Positions 26,629-35,590 of a stretch of DNA of 64,000 nt are shown piece by piece (position 1 is the first letter of the stretch; each line of letters opens with the position of its first letter). The notes under the pieces were generated by a model. That model saw only the letters and a list, made by a program, of their open reading frames with translations. It did not search any database and was not told the origin of the DNA. The DNA comes from Stenotrophomonas sp. ATCM1_4. GTDB lineage: Bacteria; Pseudomonadota; Gammaproteobacteria; Xanthomonadales; Xanthomonadaceae. The stretch spans positions 2,679,928 through 2,743,927 of the forward strand of contig NZ_QPFB01000001.1 of NCBI RefSeq assembly GCF_004348115.1. The letters are read 5' to 3'. Both the position numbers and the translations under genes were made by a program.

Positions 26629-29390
26629 TACACCCCCTCCGACAGGTTGAACCTGCCCTTCATTGCCCCATACAGGGGCCCTTGCCCATTGCCCACACGC
26701 CCGGCCATGTGCTGCTCAAACTCGCCGAGCAGCACCTCGACGTCGACGCCACCTGAAGCGTTCCTCGATGCAGATGCAGTCGTGCCCTGCGGCGCATTCC
26801 GAACGTTGACGTTGATGCCTCCCAGCACCCCCATAGCAGGCGCACCGCCTCCGACCACACCACCGTCGGCGAACGCACGCACCCCGCGGCGCATGGCTTC
26901 CACGATTCCTACACCCCCTGCACGCGCAATGTCGGCCTGCGACCAGACCACCTCCCCCTTGTGCACGATGCCCGCTGGTTCAAACTTGCCACCGGGTCCG
27001 GTGTAGCCACCCTCCGCTTTGCCGTTGCGCAGCAGCTTCTGCATCACGCTGGCGAACATCCCTCCGGTTCCGGCTGCCCCCGCGGCACCCGCCGCGCCAC
27101 CGGAAAGCAATCCATCGAACAGCGTCTCGCCAATTCCGGAGATGGCCTTCTTGATCTGGGTGCGTGCCAGGTCCGCCAGAATGGACTTGGTCATGTCCGA
27201 GAAGCTGACCTTCCCGGTCTCGGTGAACCGCACCCACACGTCCTCCAGACCGCTGAACACCGAGCCCACGACACCGCCCATCTGCTTGGCGGCGTTGCCG
27301 GCCTCCTCCTGGTAGTTCGCCCATGCCCCCTTGGCCCCGAGCAGCCAGTTGCCCTCGGCCTCCTGCAGTTCGGCATAGCCGTCACGGATGGCCAGCACCC
27401 GGTCCAGTGTCTTGGCATGGAGAGCTGCCTGCTCTTCCTCAAAGGTCCGTTGGTCGATCTGATCCGCATTTCGCTGCAACGTGAGCTGCCGCAACTTGTC
27501 CGCGCTATCGGCGTACGCGTCGTTGATCTGCTGTTGGATCTCGTACTCGCGGTCGCCCATGCCTACTTGGGCGACCCGGGTTTCCATGTGGCGGCGGAGC
27601 GCCGCATTGCTGGCCTCCAACGCCGCGGTGTAAGCAGCTACAACGTTGGTCCGGGTCTTCTCGGACGCCTGCTCCTCCTGCTTCAGGACATCGAGCTTCG
27701 CGGCTCCGTCGATGCGGACTTTGGCCAGCCGGGCTTCCAGCTCCGCCAACTGCCGCTGGACGACGATGCCCTCCCGGCCAGCGGCGGTCCGTCCTCGCAG
27801 GAACGAGATTTGCCCCTCCAACGAGCGCGCATCGGCGTCGGTGCTCTGCTGCACCAGCTCCCGCATCTGCCTGTAGTAGTCCTCCGCGCTGACCTGGCGT
27901 GCGGCGAATTGGGCACGCAGGGACTGGGTGCTGGCGGCGATGGTGGCCTGCTCCCGGACCAGATCGTCCCGGTAGCCCTGTAGCCCAGCGGTCCGCGTCG
28001 CCGAGGCAATGCCGCTTGTCTTGCCCTTCTCCTCGTACTTCTTCTCGATCGCGGCCACCGCCGCCACGCGCCGTTCCTCGATCTTCTTCACCTCCTCGAG
28101 CATTCCTGCGGCCTGCGCACGCTGGCGCACCATCTCGGCCTCGCCGTTTACCCGCGCGATCTCGGCACGCAGCTTTTCGCTCTTGCTGGCCTGCGCGCTG
28201 ACGATGTCATCGACTTCCGCGAAGTACTCAACTGTGGCGGCCTGGGCCGCTTTGAGTTCAGCATCCTTGCGCTCGCGGATCAGGTCCACCGCAATCTGCT
28301 TGATCTTGTCGGACCGATTCCGAACGTCGGCTGCCAGCGCCGAGATGACGTGGGGGTTTCGTGCGCGGGGATCGTCGGATGCCGCAATAGCATTCAGCCG
28401 TGCCACGTCCCGGCGATTGTCGGCCAGCATCTGCTGCATTTGGGCGGCCTGCGGGCCGAAACCCATGGTCCCCTGCATGGCACCCCACGCCTTGGTGGCC
28501 TCCGCCCAAAGCTCCTTGAACCCGCGAATCACCGGATTCTGGTTCGCGCGGACCTTGGCAAGCGCCATGACGGTTTCGTCGGACGCGGCGCGCGTGATCA
28601 CGGTTGCCGCGTCCTGGTTGCGCCCCTGCTCCTGCAGGGCCTTGATGTGCTCGTACAGGTCAACGGTCATAAAGTTGACCTGCTCGTTGAGCTTCTGGGC
28701 GTTCTTGACCGGCTCGTCGGCCAGCTTGGCGTACAAGGCCACGGTGTCCTCGATGGCCTGGCCGCTGATCTCCTTCATCGCCACCGCGGCGCTGGCCACT
28801 GCCTGCATGTTGCGCTCGGCGATGCGGCCATTGGCCCCGATTGCCTGGGCGACCTCCTCACCGGCACCTGCTGTGACCTGCATCGCCTCGCTGGTGCGCT
28901 GGGCCAAGGTAACCAGGTCCAACGTGGTGGCCGCCGCCTCATTGCGAGACAGCACCAGCGACCGCGTGTAGGCCTCCTGCTGTTTCTCGGCGTCGTACCA
29001 GGCATAGACGATGAGGCCCACCGCTGCCGCGGCAACGGTGTACGGGTTGACCAAGCCCAGAAGCGCCTGGGAAACCCCCTTCAACGCCGGCTCAACGCCG
29101 CCAAAGCTGTCCTTGATCTGGCCGCCCTGCTGCACCAGCACGGTGAAGAACGGCATGCCGCCCTGCAGGCTGGTGAAGATGTCCGTGAACTGCGCAGGTA
29201 GCTGGCGCATCGCCTGCGCAGTCTGGCCAGCGGAGACCCCAAGGTCTGCAATGGGGTTCTTGGCCGGCAGTGGACGGGCGGCCTCGCTGCGCACGTCACG
29301 CAGCTGGCGGGTGAGCACGCCCAGACCCTGCCGGATGTCGGCAAGGTCGGCGCTGATGCGCACGCGCAGGTTTGCAGATGGCTCTGCCAT
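26628..29390 (-). CDS. tail tape measure protein (H-like)
   Basis: 920 residues. The N-terminal helical domain (VRISADLADIRQGLGVLTRQ) and AAAAVGLIVYAWYDAEKQQEAYT fit the TMP_2 family. Long coiled-coil stretches run from about 300 to 700, a hydrophobic Ala/Gly segment lies at about 770-800 (SGGAAGAAGAAGTGGM), and the C-terminal domain is lambda-type. It sets tail length and helps DNA cross the membrane. It is preceded by the G/GT chaperones, as in lambda. Confidence 0.9.
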   Translation of the reverse strand: MAEPSANLRVRISADLADIRQGLGVLTRQLRDVRSEAARPLPAKNPIADLGVSAGQTAQAMRQLPAQFTDIFTSLQGGMPFFTVLVQQGGQIKDSFGGVEPALKGVSQALLGLVNPYTVAAAAVGLIVYAWYDAEKQQEAYTRSLVLSRNEAAATTLDLVTLAQRTSEAMQVTAGAGEEVAQAIGANGRIAERNMQAVASAAVAMKEISGQAIEDTVALYAKLADEPVKNAQKLNEQVNFMTVDLYEHIKALQEQGRNQDAATVITRAASDETVMALAKVRANQNPVIRGFKELWAEATKAWGAMQGTMGFGPQAAQMQQMLADNRRDVARLNAIAASDDPRARNPHVISALAADVRNRSDKIKQIAVDLIRERKDAELKAAQAATVEYFAEVDDIVSAQASKSEKLRAEIARVNGEAEMVRQRAQAAGMLEEVKKIEERRVAAVAAIEKKYEEKGKTSGIASATRTAGLQGYRDDLVREQATIAASTQSLRAQFAARQVSAEDYYRQMRELVQQSTDADARSLEGQISFLRGRTAAGREGIVVQRQLAELEARLAKVRIDGAAKLDVLKQEEQASEKTRTNVVAAYTAALEASNAALRRHMETRVAQVGMGDREYEIQQQINDAYADSADKLRQLTLQRNADQIDQRTFEEEQAALHAKTLDRVLAIRDGYAELQEAEGNWLLGAKGAWANYQEEAGNAAKQMGGVVGSVFSGLEDVWVRFTETGKVSFSDMTKSILADLARTQIKKAISGIGETLFDGLLSGGAAGAAGAAGTGGMFASVMQKLLRNGKAEGGYTGPGGKFEPAGIVHKGEVVWSQADIARAGGVGIVEAMRRGVRAFADGGVVGGGAPAMGVLGGINVNVRNAPQGTTASASRNASGGVDVEVLLGEFEQHMAGRVGNGQGPLYGAMKGRFNLSEGV

Positions 29391-29403
29391 GGGCGGGTAG
29401 CTC

Positions 29404-30050
29404 CTATGGGGGCACCGGGGCTGGCCCGGTCATCAGGTTCTGGTACTTCTGCCAGCCGGCGGCATCGGCGCCGAAGGCAATGCGGACGGCCAGCGCCAGG
29501 TCCGCTAAACGCTGGCGCTCGTCCCGGGCGGCAGCCGCGGTGAAACCCCGCAGCTGGGCCAAGGTGAAGCGCATCACGTCAGTGCGCGTGTGGCCGCGCG
29601 AGATCAGGTACTGGACGAGGTCGGCGGTGTCGGGGGTGCGACCGCCTCCCTTATCGCCCCCACCATCATCCGCAGCCGGCGGGCGAAAAAATCCTTGTTG
29701 AGGCCCGCCACTGCCTCGAGCAACTGCACGACTTCCTCCAGACTGCCGCCCGCCACCCACTGCGGCTCCCGGTCCACGGCCACGGCCAGTGCCGCGGCGA
29801 TCTCGTTGCCGTCCTGCTCGAGCAGATCCAGCACGATCGCGCCCACGTCGACCGCGCCGGCCCCCTCGGGGAGGCCGGCAATCATGGCAATGCGACCGAT
29901 GGTCGTGCGGCAGGCCGTAATGAAGGGGCCCAACTGCTCCAGGCGCAGCGGCTGCACCTGGAGCAGTTCATTGCGGAACCGCACCGACCGGGTGGGCGGG
30001 TTCAGCACCTCGTCCCCGGTCGGTGCGGTGCCATCGTCACGTCCGGCCAT
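29404..30050 (-). CDS. tail assembly chaperone GT, frameshift product
   Basis: Made by a -1 shift at T TTT TTC (29685-29691, minus strand) near the end of the G gene. After the shift the frame runs FFRPPAADDGGGDKGGGRTP and on to a stop at 29404, giving about 215 residues. In lambda the GT fusion recruits tail tube subunits to the tape measure. The T part (after about residue 125) has no start of its own. The gap to the tape measure is 13 bases. Confidence 0.8.
29604..30050 (-). CDS. tail assembly chaperone G
   Basis: 148 residues, starting MAGRDDGTAPTGDEV and mostly helical, ending in PPTPPTSSST. It coats the tape measure protein during tail assembly. The start at 30050 has GGAG eight bases upstream; the in-frame GTG at 30056 does not. 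It overlaps the end of the tail tube gene slightly. Confidence 0.8.
   Translation of the reverse strand: MAGRDDGTAPTGDEVLNPPTRSVRFRNELLQVQPLRLEQLGPFITACRTTIGRIAMIAGLPEGAGAVDVGAIVLDLLEQDGNEIAAALAVAVDREPQWVAGGSLEEVVQLLEAVAGLNKDFFARRLRMMVGAIREAVAPPTPPTSSST
29685..29691 (-). promoter_or_regulatory. -1 ribosomal frameshift site
   Basis: In the G reading frame the codons are GAT TTT TTC, so the heptamer T TTT TTC fits X XXY YYZ. Shifting back one base opens the T frame with no stop. Same function as the lambda G/T slip site, with a different heptamer. Confidence 0.85.
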
Positions 30051-30052
30051 CG

Positions 30053-30805
30053 TCACTTCTCCTGCTGCCAGTTGAAGTAGGCCGACTTGTCGGTACCGGT
30101 GGCCTTGCTCGGGTCCTTGTTGACCTTGCCCGACACCGAGCCGGCGCCGTGTTCGTTGCCGATCAGGCCCATGCTCTCGATGACGCCGCCCGAGACCTTG
30201 TGGAAGACCGCGCGCACGACCTTGCCACCACGCGCCTCGTTCGCACCGTAGAACTGCACCTCATAGAACTTCTGGGCCGTAACGGCGGCCTCGACGTGCC
30301 CCAGGGCGGCGTTCTTGTAGCTGACCTTGATGTTGGCCGCGCCATTGACCGGCGCCGGGATCGTGGAGCCGGCGGGAATGAACAGCATGCCGCGCTCGAA
30401 GCGGTAGTCCTTCCCGGCCTCGTACGGGGTCGAGCCGGTGGCAGGCTTCACCGCGGTGATCTCCGAGGCAATGAGCGACAGCGGCGTGTAGGCGCCGACC
30501 GTGGCCACGGCATCCTCGTCCACGACCGTGCTGGCAGCGATGTCGCTTGCCTTGCCGCGCGTGGCGCGCGCGAAGTTGGCCGGGTTGAAGTCGTGGAAGG
30601 TGTAGCTCAGCGTGTAGCCGGTGACGCGATCGACGCTGTTGGCCACGCCGCCGCCGGGGTTCTGGCTGTCGGCCAGCTCGATGGTGTTGGTCTGGGCGGC
30701 GGTGGTGAAGGCAGAGACGTTTCCGACCTCCTCGAAAGGCAGTTTGGTGCCCCACTCACGAATGAGGACGATGCCGCTACCCAGGTAGCTGTAATCTTCG
30801 GCCAT
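30053..30805 (-). CDS. major tail tube protein (V-like)
   Basis: 250 residues, starting MAEDYSYLGSGIVLIREWGT, beta-rich throughout. Length and place (between U-like and G/GT genes) match lambda gpV. It polymerises into the tail tube. The C-terminus reads GAGSVSGKVNKDPSKATG; there is no Ig domain like that at the gpV C-terminus. GGAG stands 8 bases before the ATG. Confidence 0.85.
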   Translation of the reverse strand: MAEDYSYLGSGIVLIREWGTKLPFEEVGNVSAFTTAAQTNTIELADSQNPGGGVANSVDRVTGYTLSYTFHDFNPANFARATRGKASDIAASTVVDEDAVATVGAYTPLSLIASEITAVKPATGSTPYEAGKDYRFERGMLFIPAGSTIPAPVNGAANIKVSYKNAALGHVEAAVTAQKFYEVQFYGANEARGGKVVRAVFHKVSGGVIESMGLIGNEHGAGSVSGKVNKDPSKATGTDKSAYFNWQQEK

Positions 30806-30841
30806 GTTGGCTCTCCAGTTGGGTTGCCGCTGCGCGGCGGG

Positions 30842-31285
30842 TTACTTCTTGGGGATGTGGGATTGGTAGGTCATCAGTACGCCCACCCAGCCCGCGCCGG
30901 CCTTCTCCGGCAGCAACGGCTCCATGCCGACGTACACGGGGACCTGGTGGCTTGGCGGGTAGTTGCGCGCGGTCGCGCCGTTATCGAGCGCGGCCTCGAT
31001 GTCGCTGATCAGATCGTCGAGGACTTCCTGGTATTTCTCGGTGTCGGACGGCACCTTGGCCATGACGCTGACGGTGGTCAGGCGGTGAGTGTTCACCTTG
31101 GCCGGGTCGGTGGCGCGCTGCTGCTTCTCGATCACCGCGGTGAGCACCGCCTCGGTGTCCTGATCGCCGGGACCAGGCTCCAGCGTCCAACCGACGCCGG
31201 CATCGGTGAGGAACCCCTCCTGCTTGGTGATGCCCTGGAGGGTCTTGCCCATGGCTTCGAGCAGCGCCTTACGGGGACTTGGCAT
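30842..31285 (-). CDS. tail terminator protein (U-like)
   Basis: 147 residues from the ATG at 31285, which has GAGGTG upstream. Contains TVSVMAKVPSDTEKYQEVLD and a C-terminal VGVLMTYQSHIPKK, as in minor tail U proteins that cap the tail tube. It overlaps the FII-like gene end by 17 bases. Confidence 0.75.
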   Translation of the reverse strand: MPSPRKALLEAMGKTLQGITKQEGFLTDAGVGWTLEPGPGDQDTEAVLTAVIEKQQRATDPAKVNTHRLTTVSVMAKVPSDTEKYQEVLDDLISDIEAALDNGATARNYPPSHQVPVYVGMEPLLPEKAGAGWVGVLMTYQSHIPKK

Positions 31286-31604
31286 CAGCCACCTCCCACT
31301 GCTGGGTCGACGCATCGCCCCGCAGTTGCTTGATGAGCTTCAGCTCCCGACCGCTCCCAACGATGCAAACCACCGCCCCTTTACGCGGTGACACCTCGCT
31401 CAGCTGCAGCGTGATGCGGTCGAACAGGACCGGAATCGGTGCCAGATCGTCGTCGGTGAACTGCTGCACGTCCTCGTCCAGCAGCACGGTGCAGGGGGTT
31501 TCCGTCCCTTCGAAGATGTAGCGCGCCGAATCGGCAACGCTGACGCCCTGGAACGACTTGAATGCGAGCGCGTCCATGCGCTGCAGAAACGCCTTCTGGT
31601 TCAA
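31269..31604 (-). CDS. head-tail joining protein (FII-like)
   Basis: 111 residues from a TTG start at 31604 that overlaps the previous stop as TTGA, with GAGG eight bases upstream. MDALAFKSFQGVSVADSARY and a compact beta-rich body resemble lambda gpFII in length and layout. It connects capsid and tail. The ATG at 31577 is a possible shorter start. Confidence 0.65.
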   Translation of the reverse strand: MNQKAFLQRMDALAFKSFQGVSVADSARYIFEGTETPCTVLLDEDVQQFTDDDLAPIPVLFDRITLQLSEVSPRKGAVVCIVGSGRELKLIKQLRGDASTQQWEVADAKSP

Positions 31605-32362
31605 GGCAGTGGCCTCGCGGTTTCCATCGCCTTCTCCAGCTCGCGCTTCAGGTAGAAGGGCATGAGCTTCTTCCACGTGTCCTCGGCCATGCCGAAGATG
31701 TCGTAGCGCGGTTGGTAGTTGGCGGTGTTGGTGAAGATGAAGACCGAGCGCACGGCCGAACCCCAGCCGGTGCCGATCCGCTCGTAGATGCCTGGCCGGA
31801 GCTTTCCGCGCCGCTTGGTGATCACGAAATACTCGCCACCCTTGGGTGCACGCGATCGGCGGCGCTTGGCACTGGTCGGCGTCTGGTTCTGATACCGGTC
31901 CCGCTGGGCGCCCAGCTGCGATAACAGCTTGGTCACCTGGCCGGCCGGCACGTTGCCGTACTGGTTGGGGCGTGCCCCCCGGCCCATCACCGCGAACTGG
32001 CTGGGCGACATCAGCCCCTTGCCCTGCAGCAAGCGCTCGAAGCCCTTGCGCCGGCGGGTGCCTCCCTCCACCTCGGTGAACAGGTACTTGGACGGTGGCG
32101 TGCCCTTGAACGCCTCGTCTCGGATGAAAATCTCCGCGTATGGGCGTGCCTTGGTGGCCTTGCGATAGAGCGCGGCGTTCTTGGTGAGGGGCGTCGGCCG
32201 GTCGAACACCTGCGGGGCGCGCTGCTTCCAGCGCTCGCGGATCTCGAAGGCAACCTTGTTTGCCGCCTGTGACGCCGCAAACGGGAGCTGACTGCGCTCC
32301 AGGTCGGTGAGCTGCCGGCCGAGTGCGTTGTCGGGGTCCACCCCGATCCTGATCTGGGCCAT
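31601..32362 (-). CDS. minor tail or head-tail protein (Z-like)
   Basis: 253 residues, starting MAQIRIGVDPDNALGRQLTD. Strongly basic (KRRRSRAPKGGEYFVITKRR). KVAFEIRERWKQRAPQVFDR matches the prophage minor tail protein Z layout. It is needed at the tail-head junction in lambda relatives. It lies between E and the FII-like gene, whereas lambda has FII before Z. Confidence 0.7.
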   Translation of the reverse strand: MAQIRIGVDPDNALGRQLTDLERSQLPFAASQAANKVAFEIRERWKQRAPQVFDRPTPLTKNAALYRKATKARPYAEIFIRDEAFKGTPPSKYLFTEVEGGTRRRKGFERLLQGKGLMSPSQFAVMGRGARPNQYGNVPAGQVTKLLSQLGAQRDRYQNQTPTSAKRRRSRAPKGGEYFVITKRRGKLRPGIYERIGTGWGSAVRSVFIFTNTANYQPRYDIFGMAEDTWKKLMPFYLKRELEKAMETARPLP

Positions 32363-32405
32363 ATGACCTCCAGCCCGGCCCGCACATGCGGGCCGGGCCT
32401 TGGGC

Positions 32406-33407
32406 TTACTTCGCGCCCGGCTTCAGGCGGATAACAGCATCCGGGCGGGTGTTGATGTTCAGCGGGTTGGACTGGCTTTCCAGCTGAATGCCCTTGTTCA
32501 TGCGCATGGGGGCGGTCTTGCTGTAGTACGGCAGCCCGATTCCGCGCACGGTCTCCAGGTAGTCCGCCGGTGCGAAGCGGGTCAGGAACATGTCCGGCAC
32601 GCCCAGGGGGAACGCAATCGCCTCGTTGTCGGGGATGGCGATCTTGCTGCCCGCGCTGCCCGGCAGTTCCTCGAAGGTGACATCCCCGAAGGTGAAGCCC
32701 TTGCGCAGGTCCGAGCGCAGCGCAGCGCCGTCCTGCCAGCGCTTGTAGGCCTCCTGCACCTCCGGGTGGTCGACCAGCGCATCGAAGAAGCCCGCGCTGC
32801 AGAACACGTGGATGCCGGTATAGGGCACCCCACCCAGCTTGGCCTCGATCGCGCGCTTGATCGAGACGACCTTGGAGCGGACCTTCGTGTCCGGCTTGGT
32901 CAGCTCCATGCCGATCACCACCTGCTGAACGCCAAACTCGTGGTAGAAGTCCAGGATGACGGAGCCATCGGCATCCAGCAGCTTGCCCTGCAGGGCGCCC
33001 ATGCGGTGGTACTCGATCGTGTAGTCCAGGTCACGCTTGTGGACAACCTGCAGCCCGTTGACCACAGCCGCCACGTTCGTGCCGGTCGGGTCGGCCGGGT
33101 CCCACACGCCCAGCAGCTGGTCGGCCATCACAGTCGAGTTCTGCGGCAGGTGGGTGGTTTCCAGCAGCTTGACCTTGCCACGGTCCAGGCCCTTGGGCTG
33201 GCCCGGCGAGCCGCGCGGGACGTTCGGCACCAGCACCAGCTTGTTGTCCTTGATGCCGATCTTGACGATGGTGGTTCCGACCAAACCTTCTTCCTGGAAG
33301 AGGTTCATGTCGGCGATGCGGGTGGAGATGCGCGGCAGGTTGTTGATGTAGGCGTTCAGCTCGCCGAAGCCCAGCGCACCCAGCGCCAGAAGGGTCTGCA
33401 GATCCAT
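32406..33407 (-). CDS. major capsid protein E
   Basis: 333 residues, starting MDLQTLLALGALGFGELNAY, with FQEEGLVGTTIVKIGIKDNK and IHVFCSAGFFDALVDHPEVQ, clear marks of the lambda gpE family (PF03864). It forms the HK97-fold capsid shell. It is preceded on the operon by a hairpin with a T run (33439-33463) that may tune D to E expression. Confidence 0.92.
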   Translation of the reverse strand: MDLQTLLALGALGFGELNAYINNLPRISTRIADMNLFQEEGLVGTTIVKIGIKDNKLVLVPNVPRGSPGQPKGLDRGKVKLLETTHLPQNSTVMADQLLGVWDPADPTGTNVAAVVNGLQVVHKRDLDYTIEYHRMGALQGKLLDADGSVILDFYHEFGVQQVVIGMELTKPDTKVRSKVVSIKRAIEAKLGGVPYTGIHVFCSAGFFDALVDHPEVQEAYKRWQDGAALRSDLRKGFTFGDVTFEELPGSAGSKIAIPDNEAIAFPLGVPDMFLTRFAPADYLETVRGIGLPYYSKTAPMRMNKGIQLESQSNPLNINTRPDAVIRLKPGAK

Positions 33408-33438
33408 GGTGTTGGTCTCTCTCTAAAAGGGGGGATAC

Positions 33439-33463
33439 GAAAAAGCCCCGCCGAAGCGGGGCC
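33439..33463 (-). terminator. intra-operon hairpin between D and E
   Basis: On the minus strand: GCCCCGC / GCGGGGC stem, four-base loop, then five T residues. It has the form of an intrinsic terminator yet lies inside the head operon, so it is more likely an attenuator or an mRNA-stabilising end. Confidence 0.6.
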
Positions 33464-33495
33464 GTGTGTCACGGGCGGGAGCGGGTTGACCCGAC

Positions 33496-34176
33496 TCAGG
33501 CGGCGTCGATGGTGATGGTGTCGCTGGTGGCTTCGGCCAGATCGGTCGCGGTCACCTTCAGCGTGTACTCGCCGGCCGCGCTCAGCGAGGCCGCATCCCA
33601 GGTGACCACGCCACCCACGGCCGCCTTCGCGCCGCCACCGGTGAGGTTGCCGGCGCCGCTGGCCTTGGCCAAGGTCACGCTGATGGTGCTGCCGGTCACC
33701 AGCGCGCCGAACACATCCTTCACGTGCGCCACGATCGGCTCGAGGACTTCGCCCGCCGTGCCGACCAGCGGGGTATCCGCAAACACCAGGTGATGGGCGG
33801 TGTTGGACGCGATGGGCGTTTCGGTCCAGCGGGTGATGATGCCGGACTCGGCCAGGCTGATGGCCGCCAGCAGCTTCTGGTCGGCGGTCACACCGGGGGC
33901 CCATGCCAGCTTCTCGCCGAAGACTTCGGCATCGCGGGCCACCGCTGCGCCCTCCACGGCCAGAGCGCCGGCATCGGTACCGGTTTCGACCGCGCCATAG
34001 AGCACCTTGACCGCATCGGCGCCGTTCACGGCGACGGTGTTGTCCGCCTTCAGCAGCGTGCCGGCGGACAGCATGCCCTGCCCGGCAGGGGTTCGGATCT
34101 TCTCGCGGCTGCGCTCGCCGTTTGCATCGGAGAGCAGGAATTCGCCGGTGCGGATGCCGGCCAGGGAAATCTCCAT
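33496..34176 (-). CDS. capsid decoration protein D with Ig-like extension
   Basis: 226 residues, about twice lambda gpD (110). The first 140 residues match the D family (GEFLLSDANGERSREKIRTP, ADQKLLAAISLAESGIITRW). From about 150 there is a beta-sandwich-like extension (GSTISVTLAKASGAGNLTGG, AGEYTLKVTATDLAEAT) like phage Ig-like surface domains. It stabilises the capsid; the added domain may bind surface glycans. It overlaps no neighbour. Confidence 0.8.
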   Translation of the reverse strand: MEISLAGIRTGEFLLSDANGERSREKIRTPAGQGMLSAGTLLKADNTVAVNGADAVKVLYGAVETGTDAGALAVEGAAVARDAEVFGEKLAWAPGVTADQKLLAAISLAESGIITRWTETPIASNTAHHLVFADTPLVGTAGEVLEPIVAHVKDVFGALVTGSTISVTLAKASGAGNLTGGGAKAAVGGVVTWDAASLSAAGEYTLKVTATDLAEATSDTITIDAA

Positions 34177-34177
34177 A

Positions 34178-35590
34178 TCAGTTACCTCGATTCTTGTAGA
34201 TGTGGGTGGGGTCCAGCTTCGCCTTCACTTCGGCGGCGCGTGTTTCGGCCGTGGTGGCCGGGTGTGCGGTGATGACCTGCGAATTGCGGCCCTCCTCCGC
34301 CTTCATCGACAACAACTGGGTGCGTACCGTGTCGAGGTCGGTGTTCTTCTCGATGAAGCTGGCCGCCAGCGCTTCGCCACCGGCCACGGTGGCCGCGCAG
34401 GCGTCCAAAACATCGATTGCGTACTCCAGCGCGGCAGCGCTGGCTTCGCCGGGCTGCTCACCACGACGGATCAGGGCCATGCCGATCGTCGCCGGCAGGT
34501 CGCTGGCTGCCACCGTCGCGGCCAGGCTCGGCTGCTCGTCAGGCGCGTACGGCGACGCGCTCGCCGCAGCCGGAGGCTGGGCCCCAGTCTTCGCCGCCAG
34601 CGCCTTGTCCATCTCGGCCATGAGCAAAGGACCGAAAGACGCCTCGCTGGCCTCCGGGGTGCCTTCGTCCGCATCGTCGCCGGCCGCCGCTAGCGCAGGC
34701 GTGCCCCCGGCACCCAGATGGGCGATGAGGTCATGCCAGGTGCCCAGGCGCGTGGCAAAGCCGATGTCTACCGCCGCCTGGCCACGATAGGTGGCCGCCT
34801 CGGTGGCGCGCACCGCTTCCGGTTCCATGCCCAGATTGCGGGCCACGGTATCGACAAACAGCGTGCGCATGTCCTCCAGGTCGGCCAACGCCTGTGTGTG
34901 GGCTTCCTCGCTGAGCGGGAAGTTCGGGTTGAAATCGACCTTGCGCGCACCGGCGTACAGCGGCGTGACCTTCAGGCCGATCTGAGCGTTGTTCCCGCTC
35001 CAGTCGTAGTGGTAGGCCACCACACCGACGGAGCCCACGGTACCGGTGCGACTCACCCAGATTTCATCGCAGGGCGATGCCAGCGCGAAGCCGGCGGAGG
35101 CCGCATAGTCGTCCACGAGCGCGTAGAGCGGTTTGCGCCCACGCGCCTGGTAGATGTGATCGACCAGATCGAAGCAGCCGGAGGCCATGCCGCCAGGCGT
35201 GTCCAGGCGCAGGATGATGGCCGTCACCGCATCATCCTCCAGCAGGTCATCGAAGGCGGTGCGGATTGCCGCATAGCTGACCGGACCGGGTCCACTGGCC
35301 CCGGGCATCGGCCGGTTGACCATCGCACCGGACAGGTTGATCACACCGATCACCGACTGGGCGACGCCCACCGTCTCACCGGTGGAACCCGTCACCTCGA
35401 ACCGGTCGGCGCGCAGCTCGCTGTCGGCGCTGGTGATCTTTCCCTCCAAATAGCCGCCCACCAGCGCCTCGCCGATGGCCGGCTGGACCAGCAGCGGCTG
35501 GTTGAGGACCGCGGCGGCCAGCGTGGTCACCACCGGGGCCTTGTTACCACGGTTGAGGAGTCGGGCCAGCAGGCCGGGCTTACTCGTCAT
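34178..35590 (-). CDS. head maturation protease C with scaffold (S49 family)
   Basis: 470 residues from the ATG at 35590, with AAGGA seven bases upstream. The S49 domain (about 60-300) carries the Ser nucleophile in YAASAGFALAS and TVGSVGVVAYHYDW. The C-terminal 170 residues are Ala- and Glu-rich and helical, like the lambda Nu3 scaffold, possibly also made alone from an internal start near the MAEMDKAL segment. It processes the procapsid. Its start overlaps the portal stop. Confidence 0.85.
   Translation of the reverse strand: MTSKPGLLARLLNRGNKAPVVTTLAAAVLNQPLLVQPAIGEALVGGYLEGKITSADSELRADRFEVTGSTGETVGVAQSVIGVINLSGAMVNRPMPGASGPGPVSYAAIRTAFDDLLEDDAVTAIILRLDTPGGMASGCFDLVDHIYQARGRKPLYALVDDYAASAGFALASPCDEIWVSRTGTVGSVGVVAYHYDWSGNNAQIGLKVTPLYAGARKVDFNPNFPLSEEAHTQALADLEDMRTLFVDTVARNLGMEPEAVRATEAATYRGQAAVDIGFATRLGTWHDLIAHLGAGGTPALAAAGDDADEGTPEASEASFGPLLMAEMDKALAAKTGAQPPAAASASPYAPDEQPSLAATVAASDLPATIGMALIRRGEQPGEASAAALEYAIDVLDACAATVAGGEALAASFIEKNTDLDTVRTQLLSMKAEEGRNSQVITAHPATTAETRAAEVKAKLDPTHIYKNRGN

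Noticed and set aside
31269..32387. 372-aa leftward open frame
   Set aside because: Only its last 111 codons are real (FII-like gene from the TTG at 31604); the rest is a shifted reading of the Z-like gene.
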